The notes under the pieces: model-generated
Told to the model about the DNA's origin: nothing
The model's input: only the letters and a program-made list of their open reading frames with translations
The model's database searches: none
Part shown: positions 60,633 to 64,000 of the stretch, piece after piece
How positions within the stretch are numbered: the first letter of the stretch is position 1
How the letters are laid out: each line of letters begins with the position of its first letter
Position numbers and translations under genes: made by a program
DNA from: Bolinopsis microptera
Taxonomy: Eukaryota; Ctenophora; Tentaculata; Lobata; Bolinopsidae
Reading direction: 5' to 3'
DNA: 64,000 nt
Assembly (NCBI RefSeq): GCF_026151205.1
Contig: NC_087075.1
Span: 11,328,303 to 11,392,302 of the forward strand

Positions 60633-60816
60633 ATGTTGCTCATCCATGTTAAGTACTGCCAACAGTTGACAGCTACAGACATGAAAGTACCATCGGAACG
60701 TGTCAACGACTTTCTGGGACATGATATAAAACCATACATGGTCAATAGCATGACCATATATGGTCATATTACCTCAGCGTTAGGTCACGTGGTGTTCCGT
60801 CCTGCACGTGCTGATT
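60633..60816 (+). CDS. candidate alternative first exon E (weak)
   Basis: An open frame from ATG 60633 to a GTAAGT donor at 60817, also in phase 1. It includes MKVPSERVNDFLGHDIKPYM. It contains CACGTG boxes near its end and a repeated ATGGTCA motif, so it may be promoter sequence rather than coding. Lower Met starts are possible. Confidence 0.25.
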
Positions 60817-62937
60817 GTAAGTAGTTGTTATGACGTCACCAGGGGGATGCCCTAGAGAGGGTATAATCGGTAACAAAAGACAAATATATCACACTCACCT
60901 CACTGGTAACTAAACGTCTTGACCGACTCATCACCGTCAATCAAATATATCCAACTTTGGATTCGTTAAATCTGAGCTATCACAGCTTTTTTTGTCGCTA
61001 ATTTCGTCGCGTCGTCCAATTTGTCATCGCTTTGGTGAAAAACTTTAAGTTTTTAAAACAGTCCCCGGTTAAGGATAATTTACAGTTCTCGCTCGTTGAT
61101 TAATACAGTTCAACATGTTTACTGCACAGTATTATATCCACATCTCGTGATTAAAACAGACACGTGGTGTGACGTCATGACACGTGGTGTGACGTAATAT
61201 CACGTGGTGTGACGTAACATCTCGTGGCCGCTATTTATTTGACCGTAAAAGTCCTCGTGTACGGAGCTGGTTAATTATTGTTTATTGTGAGTTCAGACAC
61301 GAAAACGTGTCCTCTGTTGCTGGTCGCTGTTTTCCAGGGAGGGATGTGTTAGTTTCTCCAGTTAGTTTCCCTCTGCCAGCTTGTTCGCCGTCATCTCAAC
61401 CGGATCTTTGTAGAGGACGGAAGTGGCCTGTTGGCTTGTCCTCTTTGTCCTCTTTGGCTTGTCTTTTTCTACAATTTCTACAAATGCCCTCCTTAAGTTT
61501 CCGTCTGGTTAGTCGATTAGACACAGTTAGGAACTCTTTTTTCTTCTTGGGATCTGTATTTAGATAATATGGTGCAGGGTGCTGTCATAACCAAATACTG
61601 ATTGTTTTTGTTTTGTGTAAATTATGAAGTTTAATATCTGTTTAACTATGACATCATATTTTACTGGAGATTTGATTCTGGTCAGGGAGAACGCTGGTCC
61701 CTTCCTAGGTGGTGCCCTACTAAAAAACTGTTAAAACGCCACAAAATACATAGTCATACCTATCAGGTATATTGATATTTGATACTTAGGTTTGTAGCTG
61801 TTGACGTTTTTATGAAAACTTGAAATAAACGTCTCAAAAGTTTTAAACTGTAGTATGATGACTCATGAGTATCCTAAAATGAACAACAGGAAATTATTCA
61901 CTCAGCACCAAGTCTCAGCGCTCTTTGCACCACCTACAGGCTACGCTCAACGCTGTCAACATTTTCAACATTTTCTGTCAACATTTGTCATTTTCTGTTT
62001 CATCTTCATGTCAATATCCTTGCTCTTTCCGCCGCAAATTTTGAGAGGCCGGCAGAATTCTTATATAATATATTTGTCATCGGTCAACATCAAAACAGTA
62101 ATTTGTCATATTGTAACTTGAACAACGCTAGAACTCTAATAAAAGTCACAAAGGAAACCAAGGAACAACACATGTTATTAGTTATAGGGCAAAATTATAC
62201 CGTCATACAACCTTTTCATTTGTATGTATTCATTTACTGCTTCAAACGTGAAATCTACTAAATATCACGTGATTCTATTTTTGTACTAGGGCTTTTCGGT
62301 TTCCCAATAAAGCACTCATCTCATTAAATTCCGACCTATTCTACCGTTTCAACTCAGATTGGAATGCTATATTTGTCCTAGGAGAGCCCGGTCTCCTCAA
62401 ATTTCCCACCAAAGTTCTCCAATGGATTTCAAGCTTTTCCAGCCCCTGTCACCACTAACATTCTAAACGTAAGATAAAATATTTCCTAAAGAAGCGCACC
62501 TAAGACAAAAGGCGTTGTCATTATTGACTGTTGACAAAGTCGCTATACATCAAGCAAATCGGATATCTTAAAAAGCTGAAAAAGAGATAGGTAGAGATAC
62601 CGCTAATTGCGTTAGCTCCGGTATTTGAACTGAACTATATGTTACCGCGTTATTATATTAGTGAGTCGCCGAAATTGTGAATAATTTCGGGATAAATATA
62701 GCTACCTTGTTATAGCGCTCGCTCCTTTATAAATATAGCTATTATTTTATTATAAACTACTATTCCCGATACTATTAGGAATTATGTGTCCTCGCTGAAG
62801 TATCTAACGTTTAGCGTTAATCGTCGATATATCTGCTGTTGTCTTCTATCATATCAGTCAATAAGGTCAATACCGAACACTTATTTTACTTAACTGTTAC
62901 TGTTTAACGATGTTACTAGGATGTTAAATTCAGTGCT
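60817..62937. other. non-coding, no gene seen
   Basis: Only random ORFs. A GC-richer stretch at 61260-61500 follows the E-box/CRE units and might be a transcription start region. Confidence 0.35.
61157..61226. promoter_or_regulatory. tandem CACGTGGTGTGACGT modules
   Basis: Three near-exact units of about 20 bp (ACACGTGGTGTGACGTCATG, then GTAAT and GTAAC forms) and a fourth half-unit CTCGTGG. Each couples an E-box to a CRE-like TGACGT. Could be a compact regulatory array or a short minisatellite. Confidence 0.45.
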
Positions 62938-63546
62938 TATACTCCTTACTCCTTACTCCTTACTCTTTAATCCTTACTCTTAATCCTTACTCCCTACTTC
63001 TTACTCGTTAATCCTTACTCCTAACTCCTTAATCCCTACTCCTTATTCCTTACTTCTTACTCCTTACTCCTTACTCCCTACTCTTTACTCCTTACTCCTT
63101 ACTCCTTACTCCTTACTCCTTACTCCTTATTCCTTATTCCTTACTCATGACTCCTTACTCCTTAATCCCTACTCCTTAATCCCTACTCCTTATTCCTTAC
63201 TTCTTACTCCTTACTCCTTACTCCTTACTCCCTACTCTTTACTCCTTACTCCTTACTCCTTACTCATTACTCCTTACTCCTTACTCCTTACTCCTTACTC
63301 CTTACTCCTTACTTCCTACTCTTTACTCCTTACTCCTTACTCCTTACCCCTTACTCCTTACCCCTTACTCCTTACTCCCTACTCTTTACTCCTTACTTCT
63401 TACCCCTTACCCCTTACCCCTTACCCCTTACCCCTTACCCCTTACCCCTTACCCCTTACCCCTTACCCCTTACCCCTTACCCCTTACCCCTTACCCCTTA
63501 CCCCTTACTCCTTACTCCTTACTCTTTACTCCTTACTCCTTACTCC
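62938..63546. repeat. heptamer array (ACTCCTT)n with (TTACCCC)n block
   Basis: About 600 bp of 7-bp units, mainly CTTACTC, with a homogeneous block of about 15 TTACCCC units at 63400-63507. On the minus strand that block reads (GGGGTAA)n, similar in form to G-rich telomere repeats but seven bases long. Confidence 0.95.
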
Positions 63547-63601
63547 TTACTCATTACACTCTATTGTCTCACGTAATGAGACAATAGAGTGTAATGAGTA
63601 A
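63547..63601. repeat. perfect 25-bp-arm hairpin at the array edge
   Basis: Arm 63547-63571 (TTACTCATTACACTCTATTG and five more bases), 5-nt loop CGTAA, then the exact reverse complement at 63577-63601. The outer arm bases are a heptamer-repeat unit, so the hairpin arose from the array edge. Confidence 0.93.
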
Positions 63602-64000
63602 ACTAACTGATGACATCATTTCTTGTTCTCCGTAGCAGATAAACCCAATAATATTAAATAATCCACAAAGCCCGTCCTAAATTTTATCGGTACAAAGTCT
63701 TCCTGCATTCCGGGTAAATTTTGCTGGTTTGAAAGACGAGCTTTTGTCTGAGTTTATTTTAAACACGTTTACTTAAAGTTACGACTTACTAGGTGATCGG
63801 CGGTCTGCCGAGTCGATTCTTAAAGTGCTATTTCGAACAAATATTTACTTACTGTATTTACACACGATTGGTTTCTTGCTTTCTATAAATAGTAGTTTCA
63901 AATAAATGCAAGAACTTCAGCCATTTTCTACGGTGTCAAATAGAGTGTCTATCACTATTAGGGACAGTTTCTTACTATTCATTTTGTTGCTCCCATGTTA
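63602..64000. other. no gene seen
   Basis: Mixed non-coding sequence to the window end. Confidence 0.5.

Overview
The window is nuclear DNA of an animal: AT-rich, gene-poor, with short coding exons, spliceosomal introns, many tandem repeats and abundant eukaryotic transposons. A Notch-ligand-like membrane protein, WDR70, a eukaryotic-type selenocysteine tRNA and several retrotransposon types (APE-type LINE, REL-type LINE with a PHD finger, Penelope-like RT fragment) point to an invertebrate metazoan. I lean towards a cnidarian or another early-branching animal, but the sequence alone does not prove it.

Layout. 1-2.5 kb: an uninterrupted, intronless WDR70 reading frame on the minus strand with one homopolymer frameshift. 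4.5-5.6 kb: remains of a flavin amine oxidase / L-amino-acid-oxidase-like gene. 5.6-14.6 kb: two abutting non-LTR retrotransposons, each interrupted by a later insertion (a 2.0 kb TTAA-flanked DNA element in the first, a 0.8 kb antisense poly(A) retrocopy in the second). 15-20 kb: LINE and SINE debris and a 1.36 kb near-perfect palindrome flanked by TTAA. 20.8-61 kb: scattered short exons with compatible reading phases, which I read as one large gene with several alternative first exons. Three upstream exons (20830, 21053, 30924), candidate first exons (39747, 40221, 42857, 57218, perhaps 60633) and a 111-nt coiled-coil exon (43511) all leave the frame in phase 1. Its putative introns hold minisatellites, a tRNA-Sec gene (34786-34872), a Penelope-like fragment and a tandemly duplicated receptor locus.

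The most notable locus is 43.85-50.48 kb. It is a direct duplication of about 3.2 kb, each unit carrying a two-exon gene with its own upstream region. The first copy encodes an intact 668-residue type I membrane protein: signal peptide, MNNL/C2-like domain, three complete six-cysteine DSL-like modules, one transmembrane helix and a long acidic cytoplasmic tail with eight tyrosine motifs (YSTL, YSTV and similar), some on a 66-bp repeat. The second copy is a pseudogene with an in-frame stop and at least two frameshifts, and its tail repeat has expanded to about five copies. The combination of Notch-ligand-type ectodomain modules with a repeat-built phosphotyrosine-like tail is the best candidate for an undescribed recognition or signalling system here.

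The right part (50-64 kb) holds a 541-bp element carrying six exact 20-bp dyads of one consensus, a second TTAA-flanked palindrome of 1.39 kb, many CACGTG/CCAAT motif clusters near candidate promoters, a first-exon candidate whose splice donor is repeated in the adjoining minisatellite, and a 600-bp heptamer array with a telomere-like GGGGTAA block ending in a perfect hairpin.
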